NCBI RefSeq assembly: GCF_036178145.1
Contig: NZ_CP108067.1
Location: 8,385,001-8,449,000 of the forward strand
Length of the DNA: 64,000 nt
Source: Streptomyces sp. NBC_00273
GTDB taxonomy: Bacteria; Actinomycetota; Actinomycetes; Streptomycetales; Streptomycetaceae
Reading direction: 5' to 3'
Made by a program: the position numbers and the translations under genes. Positions 15,927-25,324 of the stretch are shown piece by piece. The notes below the pieces were generated by a model, which searched no databases, was not told the DNA's origin, and saw nothing but the letters and a program-made list of their open reading frames with translations. How positions within the stretch are numbered: position 1 is the stretch's first letter; every line of letters begins with the position of its first letter.

Positions 15927-17081
15927 ATGAGCACCACCGGCACCACCAGAACCACCGGTACCACCGGTACGACTGCCACGACCGTCGACGTCGATCGCAG
16001 CGACGCGGACTACCGGGCCTGGCTGAAGGAGGCCGTCCGCAAGGTCCAGGCCGACGCCAACCGCTCCGCCGACACCCACCTGCTGCGCTTCCCGCTCCCC
16101 GAGGCGTGGGGCATCGACCTCTACCTCAAGGACGAGTCCACGCACCCGACGGGCTCCCTCAAGCACCGCCTCGCGCGCTCGCTGTTCCTCTACGCGCTCT
16201 GCAACGGCTGGATCCGGCCCGGCCGTCCGGTCATCGAGGCCTCGTCCGGCTCCACCGCCGTCTCCGAGGCCTACTTCGCCAAGCTGATCGGCGTCCCCTT
16301 CATCGCCGTCATGCCGCGCACGACCAGCCCGGAGAAGTGCCGGCTCATCGAATTCCACGGCGGCGCCTGCCACTTCGTGGACGACCCGATGAAGATGTAC
16401 GAGGAGTCGGCCGAGCTCGCCGCCCGAACGGGCGGGCACTACATGGACCAGTTCACCTACGCGGAGCGGGCCACCGACTGGCGCGGCAACAACAACATCG
16501 CCGAATCGATGTACCAGCAGCTGCGCTTGGAGCGGTACCCCGAGCCCGCCTGGATCGTGGCGACAGCCGGCACCGGCGGCACCTCGGCGACGATAGCGCG
16601 CTACGTGCACTACATGCAGCACGACACCCGCGTCTGCGTACCCGACCCGGAGAACTCCTGTTTCTTCGACGGCTGGACCAACAACGACCCGAACGCGAGC
16701 AGCGATTGCGGCTCGCGCATCGAGGGCATCGGCCGGCCGCGGATGGAGCCGAGCTTCGTGCCCGGGGCCATCGACCGGATGATGAAGGTACCGGACGCGG
16801 CGAGCGTCGCCGCCTGTCGCGCGCTGGAGACGGCGATAGGGCGCAAGGCGGGCGGCTCGACCGGCACCGGCGTGTGGAGCGCCCTGAAGATCATCTCGGA
16901 GATGGTGGCGGAGGGCCGTACGGGCAGCGTCGTCACCCTGCTGTGCGACCCGGGCGACCGTTACCTGGACAAGTACTACTCCGACGAGTGGCTGGCGGCG
17001 CAGGGGCTCGACATCGCCCCGTACGCCAAGACCATCGACACGCTGCTGACGACCGGGGTCTGGCGCGAACCGGCCGCCTGA
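15927..17081 (+). CDS. PLP-dependent cysteine synthase family protein
   Basis: A 384-residue fold-type II PLP enzyme. The Schiff-base Lys is in [13 protein letters not shown], the substrate loop is [16 protein letters not shown] and the phosphate-binding glycine loop is [15 protein letters not shown]. The family (cysteine synthase/cystathionine beta-synthase-like) handles serine, O-acetylserine or related amino acids. An Asp/Cys-rich insertion ([18 protein letters not shown]) separates it from classical CysK, so a variant reaction is likely. The N-terminus has a Thr-Gly repeat. ATG 15927 has AAGGAG 8 nt upstream; an earlier in-frame ATG at 15840 was rejected. Confidence 0.9.
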   Translation: MSTTGTTRTTGTTGTTATTVDVDRSDADYRAWLKEAVRKVQADANRSADTHLLRFPLPEAWGIDLYLKDESTHPTGSLKHRLARSLFLYALCNGWIRPGRPVIEASSGSTAVSEAYFAKLIGVPFIAVMPRTTSPEKCRLIEFHGGACHFVDDPMKMYEESAELAARTGGHYMDQFTYAERATDWRGNNNIAESMYQQLRLERYPEPAWIVATAGTGGTSATIARYVHYMQHDTRVCVPDPENSCFFDGWTNNDPNASSDCGSRIEGIGRPRMEPSFVPGAIDRMMKVPDAASVAACRALETAIGRKAGGSTGTGVWSALKIISEMVAEGRTGSVVTLLCDPGDRYLDKYYSDEWLAAQGLDIAPYAKTIDTLLTTGVWREPAA

Positions 17082-17170
17082 CAACCCGTCGGGCCGCCCG
17101 GGGTGCGGGGCGGGGAGCCACGGACGACCGGCCGAGGTGCACCGCGCGACCGGTACGACGGCGTCCCCGG

Positions 17171-17659
17171 CTACTGACCCGCCCCGCGCCGGGCGCCGAG
17201 CCGCCCGTCCAAGCTCCGGACCGCCGTGCGGAAGGAGTGGCCCAGGCCCGGGCGGGCGAGTGCCAGGCCGAAGCGGAACGGGGCCGGCCCGTCCGCCGCG
17301 AACGTCCAGCGGACGTGCGTGCCGGTACCGGCCGGGGTCAGCCGCCACTCCTCCAACAGGGCCCGCACTCCGAGGGCGTTGGTGGTGTCGACCCGGTACG
17401 CGTACCGCCGTTCGGGATCCGCGGCCATGATGGTCTCCTGGAAGCGCACCCCGCCCCTCAGCCTGATCTCGCGGCCCGCGCCCCCGTGCGTGGGGCGGGC
17501 CAGGGTGACCGCCCCGAACCAGTCGGTCCAGCCCTCCACTTCCTCGGCGAGCGCCTGGTACACGGCCTCGGGCGGCGCCACGGTGTCGGTGGCGAAGACC
17601 AGCCGGACCGGCGCGTCGTCGATGAAGTCGAGCCCCACCGGTCGGAGTCGGCGAGCCAT
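17171..17659 (-). CDS. SRPBCC family protein
   Basis: A 162-residue START-like (SRPBCC, polyketide cyclase/dehydrase type) small-molecule-binding protein. It shows the typical strand-helix order: VRLVFATDTVAPPEAVYQAL, then EGWTDWFGAV, and the C-terminal helix LGHSFRTAVRSLDGRL. Ligand unknown. Start ATG 17659, with only a weak ribosome-binding site. Confidence 0.85.
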   Translation of the reverse strand: MARRLRPVGLDFIDDAPVRLVFATDTVAPPEAVYQALAEEVEGWTDWFGAVTLARPTHGGAGREIRLRGGVRFQETIMAADPERRYAYRVDTTNALGVRALLEEWRLTPAGTGTHVRWTFAADGPAPFRFGLALARPGLGHSFRTAVRSLDGRLGARRGAGQ

Positions 17660-17890
17660 GGGCGGTACCCCCTGGGATGAGGTTCTGGACGGGCGTGCGC
17701 GTCACCATAGCCCCGTAGCCGTGAGAAGTCCGTAGCGATCACGACCGATCCTGAGCGATCGCGTCCGCCCCCGCCCGCTGCTGACCGACCCCGTCCGATC
17801 TCTGCCGATCCCCGCGCGGGACCTGGGCAGCGGCTGTGTCGCGCGGGATGCTGGAGCCGCGCCGATCCCGCCCCGCGAGCGGAGGCCGCT

Positions 17891-20293
17891 GTGCCCGACC
17901 GCCCCCAGCCCGACACCTCCCCGCCCCACATCCCGCCCGACACCCCCCTCGCCCTCGAACTCCTGGTCCACGGAGTCGCCGGCGCCGCCCCCGGCGAGCT
18001 GCTCGGCGACCCGCGCACCGTCCGTGTCACCGGCGACTCCACCGCCGCCGTCTTCCGCCGCACCGAGGACGCCGACGCCGAGGCCCACCCCGAGCGGTAC
18101 GCCGGGCGACCCGTCCCCGAGGCCTACTGCTGGTCCCGGCTCACCTCCGGCAACGGCGCCCGCGCCCTGTGGCTGCTGCTCCTGCCCTTCATGGTGGCCA
18201 ACCTCGCCCACTGGGCCCGGCCGGCCACACCCGCCGCCGACCCCGCGCCGCGCGCCGTGCGCACGTACGGGGTCCTCGTCCGGATCCTCGCCCTCAGCCT
18301 GACCGTGCTGCTCATCGCCGCCGCCTGCGAGGTCGCGCTCGACCTCCTCGCCTGGCAGTGCGCGGGCTCCGGGAGCTGCGCCGGCGCCCGGTTCCGCTCC
18401 TGGCTCGGCTTCCTCGCACCGGGAGGAGGCTGGTGGGCCCAGCCCGGGCGGCGCCTCGCCCTCGGGGCGCTGGTCCCCGCCGCGTTGACCGGGCTGCTCT
18501 GGTACCTGTCGAACCGCACCTGGAGCGCCTACGAGTCCCAGCCCCCGCCCGCCGGCGCCGCCGACCCGGACACCGCCTCGGACCCCGAGCCCGCGCTCGG
18601 GCGCCCCGGATTCTGGTACGGCCGCCGCCTCGTGGCCCGGCTGCGCGCCGCGCACACCGCTGCCGGGCTGCTCACCGTGGCCGTGGCCGTCTCCGTGCCG
18701 ACCGCCCGCCACGACCGCCGGGCCGGCGCCCCCCTCCTCGCGGCCCTCGGCACGCTCACGCAGGTCCTGCTCGCCGTCGGTGCCGTCGCCGTGGCGTCCG
18801 TCGTGTGCCGGCGCGGCCGCACCGAGGCCCGGCCCGACCACCGGCTCGACCGGGCCGCGGTCACCCTGTTGCCCGGCGCCGCCCTGGCCCTGCTCGCCGC
18901 CGTACTCGTGCACGCCTGCTGGTCGCGCCCCGACTGGACGGCCACCGGACGGCTCCCCGGGGACCTGACCTTCGGCGTGCTCATGCTGGGGCAGGGCCTC
19001 TGCGTACTGGCCCTCGCCGCCGTCGCCCGCCACCTCTACCGCAAGGCCCCCGACCCGGCGACCGCCCTGTACGGCCTCGGCGGGCCCGCCGTCGCCATGC
19101 TCGGCTGCGCGCTCGGCGGGGTGATGTCCGGCGGGGTCGCCCAGCGGGTCGCCGACTGGCTGGACGGGGGAGCCACACCCGGGACGCCCGGCGCCCCGCT
19201 GCCCGGGCCGCCCGTACTGCTGTCCTGGCAGGCCGCCGTACTGCCCCCGCTGCTCCTCGTACTGGCGCTGCTCGCGGGCTGGTTCGCGGTGCTCGGAGCC
19301 CGGGCGCGGGGCCGGCTCGCAGCCGCCGTGGCCGCCGAGTACCCGGGGGAGACACCGGACCTCGCCCGCAGCCGCCGGATCGCCGGGGCGCGGACCGCGG
19401 CCGCGCTCACCGACTCCGCGCCCTGGTTCGTGGCGGCCGTCTCCGGAATCACCCTGGTGCTCGGCGCGGGCGCGCTGGCCGGGGCCTGGTCCAGCGGAAA
19501 GGTCCCGGGGGAGGCGGCCCGGGGGACCGTGCCGCTGCTGGAAACCGCCGCCCGCGCCGCCCAGGACGCCGGGTCCTGGCTCATCGGCCTCGGCATCGCC
19601 GCCTTCATCGCCTGGGGCCGCCGCGCCTACCGGGATCCGGCCGCCCGCCGGACCATAGGGATCCTGTGGGACGTCGGCACCTTCTGGCCGCGCGCCGCCC
19701 ACCCCTTCGCGCCGCCCTGCTACGCCGAGCGGGCCGTACCCGACCTGACCTGGCGGATGGCCGGCTGGACCGGCCGCACCGGCGGCCACCTGGTCATCTC
19801 CGGCCACTCCCAGGGCAGCGTGCTCGCCGCCGCGGCCGTCTGGCAACTGCCGCCGCCCGCCCGCCGCCGGGTCGCCCTGCTCACCTACGGATCCCCGCTC
19901 GGCCGCCTCTACGGCCGCTGGTTCCCCGCCTACTTCGGCCCGGGGCCGCTCACCGCCCTGCACCGCGAGGTCGACTGCTGGCGCAACCTCTGGCGGGCCA
20001 CCGACCCCATCGGCGGGCCGGCGCTGCCCGGCGCGGAACCGGACGTGGACCGCGGCCCGCTCGCCGACCCGCTCGCCTACGGGCGCAGCGCCCGCCACCC
20101 GCTGCCCGCCCCGATCCTGGGCCACACCGACTACCAGGCCGATCCGGCCTTCGCCGCCGAACGCGATGCCCTGCTCGCCCGGTTGGACGCCGCCGCGAGG
20201 GCCGAGGTGCCGGGTCAGCGGGTCGCGGACGCGGTCAGCAAGGAGCGGGCTGGACCGGCAGCGCCGGCAGATCCGCCGGGAACAGCAGGGTGA
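17891..20293 (+). CDS. Large membrane protein with a lipase-like GHSQG site
   Basis: An 800-residue membrane protein. The N-terminal part begins LALELLVHGVAGAAPGELLG (the LVHGV oxyanion-strand motif of alpha/beta hydrolases), then about 10 membrane segments occupy the middle, and the nucleophile elbow HLVISGHSQGSVLAAA lies near residue 638, followed by LTYGSPLGRLYGRWFP. The hydrolase domain is thus split by the membrane region. It is probably a membrane-bound esterase or lipase. GTG 17891 has GGAGG 5 nt upstream. Its last 59 bp overlap the converging AAA+ gene. Confidence 0.85.
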   Translation: MPDRPQPDTSPPHIPPDTPLALELLVHGVAGAAPGELLGDPRTVRVTGDSTAAVFRRTEDADAEAHPERYAGRPVPEAYCWSRLTSGNGARALWLLLLPFMVANLAHWARPATPAADPAPRAVRTYGVLVRILALSLTVLLIAAACEVALDLLAWQCAGSGSCAGARFRSWLGFLAPGGGWWAQPGRRLALGALVPAALTGLLWYLSNRTWSAYESQPPPAGAADPDTASDPEPALGRPGFWYGRRLVARLRAAHTAAGLLTVAVAVSVPTARHDRRAGAPLLAALGTLTQVLLAVGAVAVASVVCRRGRTEARPDHRLDRAAVTLLPGAALALLAAVLVHACWSRPDWTATGRLPGDLTFGVLMLGQGLCVLALAAVARHLYRKAPDPATALYGLGGPAVAMLGCALGGVMSGGVAQRVADWLDGGATPGTPGAPLPGPPVLLSWQAAVLPPLLLVLALLAGWFAVLGARARGRLAAAVAAEYPGETPDLARSRRIAGARTAAALTDSAPWFVAAVSGITLVLGAGALAGAWSSGKVPGEAARGTVPLLETAARAAQDAGSWLIGLGIAAFIAWGRRAYRDPAARRTIGILWDVGTFWPRAAHPFAPPCYAERAVPDLTWRMAGWTGRTGGHLVISGHSQGSVLAAAAVWQLPPPARRRVALLTYGSPLGRLYGRWFPAYFGPGPLTALHREVDCWRNLWRATDPIGGPALPGAEPDVDRGPLADPLAYGRSARHPLPAPILGHTDYQADPAFAAERDALLARLDAAARAEVPGQRVADAVSKERAGPAAPADPPGTAG

Positions 20294-22700
20294 GCTCGTC
20301 CGTACTGGGCTCCGAGAGCTGGGCCACCCGGCCCGCGTGCCGCTCCACCATCGACTCGAAGGTCTGGCGGGCCGTGCGGCCGTTGCCGAAGGCCGGGCCC
20401 TTGGGCAGCTCCGTGAAGTACGTCAGCAACGCCTGCGACGTACCCTCACCGAGCCGGTACTCGTGCTCGTCCGCCTGCTGCTCCACGATGCGCAGCAGTT
20501 CCCCGGGCCCGTAGTCGCCGAAGGTGATCGTCCGGGAGAACCGCGAGGCCACCCCGGGATTCACCGTCAGGAACCGTTCCATCTCCGCCGTGTACCCGGC
20601 GACGATCACGACCACCGCGTCCCGGTGGTCCTCCATTAGCTTCACCAGCGTGTCGATCGCCTCGCGCCCGAAGTCCCGGCCCGAGTCCTCCGGCGCGAGC
20701 GCGTACGCCTCGTCGATGAAGAGCACCCCGCCGCGCGCCCGGTCGAAGGCCTCTTGCGTCCGGATCGCCGTGGAGCCGATGTGCTCGCCGACCAGGTCCA
20801 CCCGGGACACCTCGACCAGATGCCCGCGCTCCAGCACCCCGAGCGAGGCCAAGATCTCCCCGTACAGCCGGGCGACCGTGGTCTTGCCGGTGCCGGGGGA
20901 GCCGGTGAAGACCAGGTGCCGGCGGACCGAGGCGGCCTTCAGGCCCGCCTGCTGCCGCCGGCGACCGACCTCGATCATGTCGGTGAGCGCCCGCACCTCG
21001 CGTTTGACGCTGTCCAGGCCCACCAGCGCGTCGAGCCGGCCCAGCATCTCGCCGGACTCCGGCGCGGCGGCGGCCGGACCGCCCTCCGCCCCGTCCGCGG
21101 GCCGCGGTACGGAAGGCGGGGGCGCCTGCGCCGGCCGTGCCGCGGGGCTCTGCGTCCCGGTGGCAGTACGGACGCCCGCCCGCGCCCCGGCGGGCGCGCC
21201 GCCGGGGGCGGACCGGTCGGCGCTACGAGCACCGGACTCGTCGCCGGTGCACTCCTCGGCGGTCGGCCCGTCCTCGGCGAACTCGTAGCCCCCGCGGGCG
21301 CAGCGTTCGGTGTGGCAGCGCGCCAGCGTGGTGCGGCAGCCGTCCATGACGTGGAAGCCGAAGCCGGAACTGCCCGTCACCCTGCAGGCCGTGAAGGTGC
21401 CCCGGCCGCCCGCCGACACGTAGAAGCCGGCCTCGGCGGGGGAGGTGACCGTGCACCGTTCCAGGGAGGGGTCGGCGCCCTTGGTGACGATCACACCGGT
21501 CTGCACGGCGTCGATGGTGCAGCCGGCGAGCGTGCCGCCGCTGCCGTGGTCGCGGAACCAGGCCCCGGTCGCCGCCTCGCGGATCCGGCAGTCGTCGAGC
21601 TGCGCGGTGGCACCGTCGCTCACGGAGACGGCGGTGTTGCGCACCTGGGACAGATCGCTGTCGACCACGTCGACCCGCGACCCGCGGTCCAGTACGAACA
21701 GCGCGTCCGGTACGTCGTGCACCCGGCAGGAGTCGAGGGAGACCGTGGCCCCGTCACTGATCCACACCGCCGGATAGTCGCCCGTACTGTCGTGGATCTC
21801 GCAGGACTCGGCGTCCACCCGGGTGCCCGGGTCCCATACGGACAGGCCGTTGCGGCCGAACCGGCGCACGGTGGTGCGGCTGAGGGCGAGCACCGAACGG
21901 GACCGAAGATCGACAGCGTTCTCCGGGATGTCGTGGATGTCGCAGCCGGTCAGGGTGAGCACCGCGTCGGTGTCGAGCGTGACCCCGTCGGCCGAGGTGC
22001 GGTGCACCGAGCAGTCGGTGAGCCGCGCCGTGGCGCGCGCGGCGATCTGCACCCCGGCGCCCTTGACCTCGTACACCTCGCAGCCCAGCGCCTCCAACCC
22101 CGAACCCTCGCCCGTGATGGCGATGCCCGCGCCCGTGGCGTGGTGGATCCGGCAGCGCTCCAGCCGGGGCCGGCCGCCGCCGCGCACCGAGACGCCGTTC
22201 TGCCCGGCGGCCACGACCTCGCACTCCTCGAACACCCCGCCGCCACCGTCCAGTACGGCGATGCCGACGCCGGCCGGATTCTCCACGGTGCACCGCCGCA
22301 CCAGGGGCCGGGCTCCCGAGCCGCGTACCTCGATGCCGGCGGCGGAGTGGGTGCTCACCCGCAGGTCGGTGAGCTCGGGGCAGCCGTCCTCCACCAGCAG
22401 GGCGGGCGCCGCCCGGTCCTGTCCCTCCAGATACAGGTCTTGGACCACGGCCGAGGCGCGCAGGGTCAGCGCCACCCCGTCGAGCGGGGCGATCCGCACC
22501 GACCCCGCCGCGCCCTCGGGCCCGCGCAGGGTGACGGCATGGTCCAGCACCAGGTTCTCGCGGTAGGTGCCGGGGGCGATCGTCAGCACGTCCCCGTCGC
22601 CCGCTACGGCGAGCGCAGCGGCCAGCGTCGGATACTCACCGGAGCGGCGCCGCCACCGCGAAGTCCCACCGTGCGTTACCTGGACCGTGCCCTGAACCAT
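20235..22700 (-). CDS. Right-handed beta-helix / AAA+ ATPase fusion (CbxX-EccA-like)
   Basis: An 821-residue two-part protein. Residues ~15-470 are a right-handed parallel beta-helix of pectate-lyase/NosD type with many repeated turns (for example GAGIAITGEGSGLEALGCEV). After an Ala/Pro-rich linker (about 480-545) comes an AAA+ domain of the CbxX/SpoVK family: VGLDSVKREVRAL, Walker A GSPGTGKTT near 598, Walker B GVLFIDEAYAL near 658, and an arginine-finger region ASRFSRTI. EccA of type VII secretion has the same AAA+ type, but here the TPR half is replaced by a beta-helix. Probably cytosolic; start ATG 22700. Confidence 0.9.
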   Translation of the reverse strand: MVQGTVQVTHGGTSRWRRRSGEYPTLAAALAVAGDGDVLTIAPGTYRENLVLDHAVTLRGPEGAAGSVRIAPLDGVALTLRASAVVQDLYLEGQDRAAPALLVEDGCPELTDLRVSTHSAAGIEVRGSGARPLVRRCTVENPAGVGIAVLDGGGGVFEECEVVAAGQNGVSVRGGGRPRLERCRIHHATGAGIAITGEGSGLEALGCEVYEVKGAGVQIAARATARLTDCSVHRTSADGVTLDTDAVLTLTGCDIHDIPENAVDLRSRSVLALSRTTVRRFGRNGLSVWDPGTRVDAESCEIHDSTGDYPAVWISDGATVSLDSCRVHDVPDALFVLDRGSRVDVVDSDLSQVRNTAVSVSDGATAQLDDCRIREAATGAWFRDHGSGGTLAGCTIDAVQTGVIVTKGADPSLERCTVTSPAEAGFYVSAGGRGTFTACRVTGSSGFGFHVMDGCRTTLARCHTERCARGGYEFAEDGPTAEECTGDESGARSADRSAPGGAPAGARAGVRTATGTQSPAARPAQAPPPSVPRPADGAEGGPAAAAPESGEMLGRLDALVGLDSVKREVRALTDMIEVGRRRQQAGLKAASVRRHLVFTGSPGTGKTTVARLYGEILASLGVLERGHLVEVSRVDLVGEHIGSTAIRTQEAFDRARGGVLFIDEAYALAPEDSGRDFGREAIDTLVKLMEDHRDAVVVIVAGYTAEMERFLTVNPGVASRFSRTITFGDYGPGELLRIVEQQADEHEYRLGEGTSQALLTYFTELPKGPAFGNGRTARQTFESMVERHAGRVAQLSEPSTDELTLLFPADLPALPVQPAPC

Positions 22701-22846
22701 GGTGCTGTCGTGCCCCCACCCTCGTGCTCGCGCTGCCGATACGACCGATGCCACGGAAGTCTGAAGTCACCGCAGCCACCGAAGTCACTGGAGCGACCGA
22801 TCCGGCCGCTCCACCGTAGCGCGCGCGGGGCCGATGAGCGGCCAGG

Positions 22847-23476
22847 TCAACTGCCCGCGCCCGCTCGGCCCCAGTCCGGTCCTGCCGCCGCCCAGGCCCG
22901 GTCCAGACGTATGTACCGCCGATGCATGAGCCGCCGTACGACCAGCCGCCGGACCGTCTCCACCAGGGTGGCCACGCAGATCGCGGCGGCCAGCCCCGCC
23001 ATCCCCGCGTGGAACACGGCCGCGGACGGGTCGAGCGGCTGCCCCACCAGCCGGCCGCGCGCGTCCGTCCAGATCCGGAACCGCTCGCCCGGCCGCGGCG
23101 GTTCCTCCGCGGCCGGCACCGTGCCCTGATGGCTGCTGCCGTCCGGTGCGGTCCACGCGGCCACGATCTGCGTACGGTGCGGGGCCGTCCGCTGCGCCGA
23201 CGTGTCCGCCGAGGCGCTCGCGGAAGCGCCCGCGGCCACCGCCGACTCCGGGGCGGGCCGCAGGACCACCGCCGGGACGAGATGACGCTCCTGCCGCTGC
23301 TGGTGCGCGGCCTGCTGAAGGGTACCGTCCACCCGTAGGCCCGCGACCCAGCCGATGGCCGGAGCCACCACCAGGACGCACACCAGCGCGGCGAACGCCA
23401 CCCACGCCTCGAAGAGGTCGGTCGGCCGCCGCAGCGGATTGCGCCGCCAACGCCACACACCCATTGCTGTCCGCAC
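22847..23476 (-). CDS. Rv1733c-like two-TM membrane protein
   Basis: A 209-residue protein with the architecture of the mycobacterial Rv1733c family: a short basic N-terminus (WRWRRNPLRRPTDLFEAW), TM1, an extracytoplasmic domain of about 110 residues containing VVAAWTAPDGSSHQGTV and GERFRIWTDARGRL, TM2 and a basic cytosolic tail. The start is taken as GTG 23476, with GGGGGAG 7 nt upstream; ATG 23464 is the alternative. It is read in the same direction as the beta-helix AAA+ gene, about 145 bp upstream of it. Function unknown. Confidence 0.8.
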   Translation of the reverse strand: MRTAMGVWRWRRNPLRRPTDLFEAWVAFAALVCVLVVAPAIGWVAGLRVDGTLQQAAHQQRQERHLVPAVVLRPAPESAVAAGASASASADTSAQRTAPHRTQIVAAWTAPDGSSHQGTVPAAEEPPRPGERFRIWTDARGRLVGQPLDPSAAVFHAGMAGLAAAICVATLVETVRRLVVRRLMHRRYIRLDRAWAAAGPDWGRAGAGS

Positions 23477-23683
23477 GGTCCGGCTCCCCCAACTTGTGCC
23501 AGTCTCCGCCTGTCTGCGCCTCTGTCCTGACTGATCCAACGGCTTGGTCGTGCCAGTTGGTTCCTGCCCGGGCGCCGAGCCCCTCGAAGGTGTCAATCCG
23601 GGCGGCCGGTCGCCGGTCCGCGACCACCCACCCGCCCCACCCGCCCCTCCCGTCCCACCCGCCCCAGGAGAGCCCCGGACGCG

Positions 23684-24508
23684 TCATGCGAGGACACGGA
23701 CCTCGTCGCCGACGCGCACCGTGCCCAGCCGCACCGGCACCAGGAGCCTCCCGAACGCGAGCGACCGGCCGATCCGCCGGTGCTTGCCCAGGGTCTTCAG
23801 CGGCTCCTTGCCCCGTTCCGCCGTCTCCTGGTCGGTGGTGGTGACGACGCACCGACCGCATTCGCGCACACCGCGGAAGACGGCGTCGCCGATCGCGATG
23901 CGGAGCCAGCCGTCCTCCGCCCACGCCTCGGCCCCGGAAACCACCACATTGGGGCGGAAACGGTTCATGGGCAGGGGGCCTTCCCCGGGATGGTCCCCCT
24001 GAGCGATCAGCGAGTTGAGCGCGTCCAGCGAGGCGAGCGTGGTGATCAGCAGCGGATAGCCGTCGGCGAGGCTCACCGTCTCGCCCGGCAGGGCGTAGTC
24101 CGGGTCCACGGGACGGCGTACCGCCGGATCATCCATGTGCACCAGCCGTACCGGCTCCCCGAGGTACGTGCTGAACCAGTCGGCCGCGGTGGTCGCCGCG
24201 GCCACGGTCTCGACCTTCTTCCCGAACAGAACCGCCGGCTCCAGCGGACCCGGCTCGGGCACCTCCACGAACAGCTCCGCCATGCCCGGCGCCGTCACGG
24301 CGATCCGGCCGCCGCCCGCGGGACGGGCCGCGGCCAGGGCGAGGCGGGGGTGGCGGCGTTGGGTGATGACCGTGCCCTCGGGATCGATCAGCGCCCAACG
24401 TCGGTCCCCGGACAGACCCCAGGGCTCCACGACCACCTCGTCGGGAGCGGTCCCCGCTACCGATTTGACGGGATGGATGTGGAGCGCCTGCACGTGCAAG
24501 TTCGACAT
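23684..24508 (-). CDS. MOSC domain protein
   Basis: A 274-residue protein with an N-terminal MOSC beta-barrel domain (HIHPVKSVAGTAPDEVVVEP, GLSGDRRWALID) and the C-terminal MOSC domain with the conserved cysteine in VRECGRCVVTTTDQETAER. This is the mARC/YcbX arrangement, where the Cys coordinates a molybdenum cofactor and the enzyme reduces N-hydroxylated compounds. No ferredoxin domain is fused at the C-terminus, so it needs a separate electron donor. Start ATG 24508 with a leaderless-type promoter. Confidence 0.9.
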   Translation of the reverse strand: MSNLHVQALHIHPVKSVAGTAPDEVVVEPWGLSGDRRWALIDPEGTVITQRRHPRLALAAARPAGGGRIAVTAPGMAELFVEVPEPGPLEPAVLFGKKVETVAAATTAADWFSTYLGEPVRLVHMDDPAVRRPVDPDYALPGETVSLADGYPLLITTLASLDALNSLIAQGDHPGEGPLPMNRFRPNVVVSGAEAWAEDGWLRIAIGDAVFRGVRECGRCVVTTTDQETAERGKEPLKTLGKHRRIGRSLAFGRLLVPVRLGTVRVGDEVRVLA

Positions 24509-24514
24509 GGGGGC

Positions 24515-24520
24515 ATCCTG
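24515..24520 (-). promoter_or_regulatory. -10 hexamer CAGGAT of the MOSC gene (leaderless)
   Basis: CAGGAT on the minus strand ends 6 nt before the ATG at 24508 with no ribosome-binding site between; it matches the common Streptomyces variant of the -10 box. Confidence 0.4.
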
Positions 24521-24553
24521 CCAGCCCCTCCGCCGCCCGCGCTCAGAGCCCCG

Positions 24554-25078
24554 TCAGTAGCCGCGCCCCTGGTAGGGGCGGCCGTACGGGTCCTCGTACG
24601 AGGCGGCCGGCACCGGTGCGGGCACCTGCATCAGACGCGGCGCGGCCGGCCGCATCGCCTCGTACCCGGTGGCCATGGCGACCGGGCGGGGCTGCTGCTG
24701 CTGGGGCTGCTGCGGCTGGGGCTGCTGCACGAATCCGCCGCGGGCCGCCATCGGCTGCTGCTGCGGGATGTACGGGGCCGGCGCCTGCTGCAGCGGCATC
24801 GGCTGCGGGGCCGACTGCTGCTGGTACGGGTACCCGTACCCCGAGGTCTGTTGCTGCTGGGGCTGGGCCGGCGGCAGCGCGGGCATCGACGAAGCGAGAG
24901 CCGGCAGGTACCCGCCGCTCGAGTAACCGGCACTCGGGGACTCGTAGGCGGCCGGGACGCGGATCGGGGCGATCTGCGGAGTGCCGCGTTCGGCGACGAG
25001 GGAGTCGTAGATGGGGGTGTCCGGGAAGGAGGGCGCGGAGTAGTAACCGCCGCCATAAGTGGAGCGGGGGGAGGTCAT
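24554..25078 (-). CDS. Gln/Pro-rich disordered protein (DUF6643-like)
   Basis: A 174-residue low-complexity protein. The N-terminus MTSPRSTYGGGYYSAPSFPD is followed by a conserved-looking PIYDSLVAERGTPQIAPIRV, and then Gln-Pro repeats (QPQPQQPQQQQ, QQQSAPQPMPLQQ) up to a Tyr/Gly tail. It has the character of the Streptomyces family I recall as DUF6643. No signal peptide or membrane segment. Likely disordered; a scaffolding or envelope role is only a guess. Confidence 0.75.
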   Translation of the reverse strand: MTSPRSTYGGGYYSAPSFPDTPIYDSLVAERGTPQIAPIRVPAAYESPSAGYSSGGYLPALASSMPALPPAQPQQQQTSGYGYPYQQQSAPQPMPLQQAPAPYIPQQQPMAARGGFVQQPQPQQPQQQQPRPVAMATGYEAMRPAAPRLMQVPAPVPAASYEDPYGRPYQGRGY

Positions 25079-25136
25079 GGGACCTAAGTTAAGCCCACGA
25101 CTTCACCGGGTCCATAGCGAGGTGGCGTCAACCCCG

Positions 25137-25164
25137 CCCTGACCTGCATATTCGCAGGTCAGGG
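25137..25164. terminator. Perfect 11-bp hairpin between HpnB-like and DUF6643-like genes
   Basis: CCCTGACCTGC (25137-25147) and GCAGGTCAGGG (25154-25164) form a perfect stem with a 6-nt loop. It lies about 160 bp past the 3' end of the HpnB-like gene (minus strand) and 60 bp before the DUF6643-like start, so it may terminate the former. An operator role is also possible because it is close to that start. Confidence 0.6.
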
Positions 25165-25324
25165 CCTCACCTTTCACTTGACGTTCACGTGCACGATTCG
25201 CCACTTCCGCCCCACCTTGTTCGCACTCGTACTCACCGGTTGGGTGTTGCACCGACTTCGTGCTGACGTAGCGTCACAAGGCGGTGACCTCGGATGACGC
25301 TGCCTCGGGGCGCAGTTCGCCGTT

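Noticed and set aside
20754..23129. Long plus-strand frames over the beta-helix AAA+ gene
   Set aside because: Antisense shadows with Arg/Gly/Ala-rich composition and no family motif; the minus strand frame has clear Walker motifs.
25173..25188. Second PHO-box candidate (two TTCAC cores 11 bp apart)
   Set aside because: Only two cores, on the opposite strand to both flanking genes, about 100 bp from the nearest start, and next to a terminator-like hairpin.
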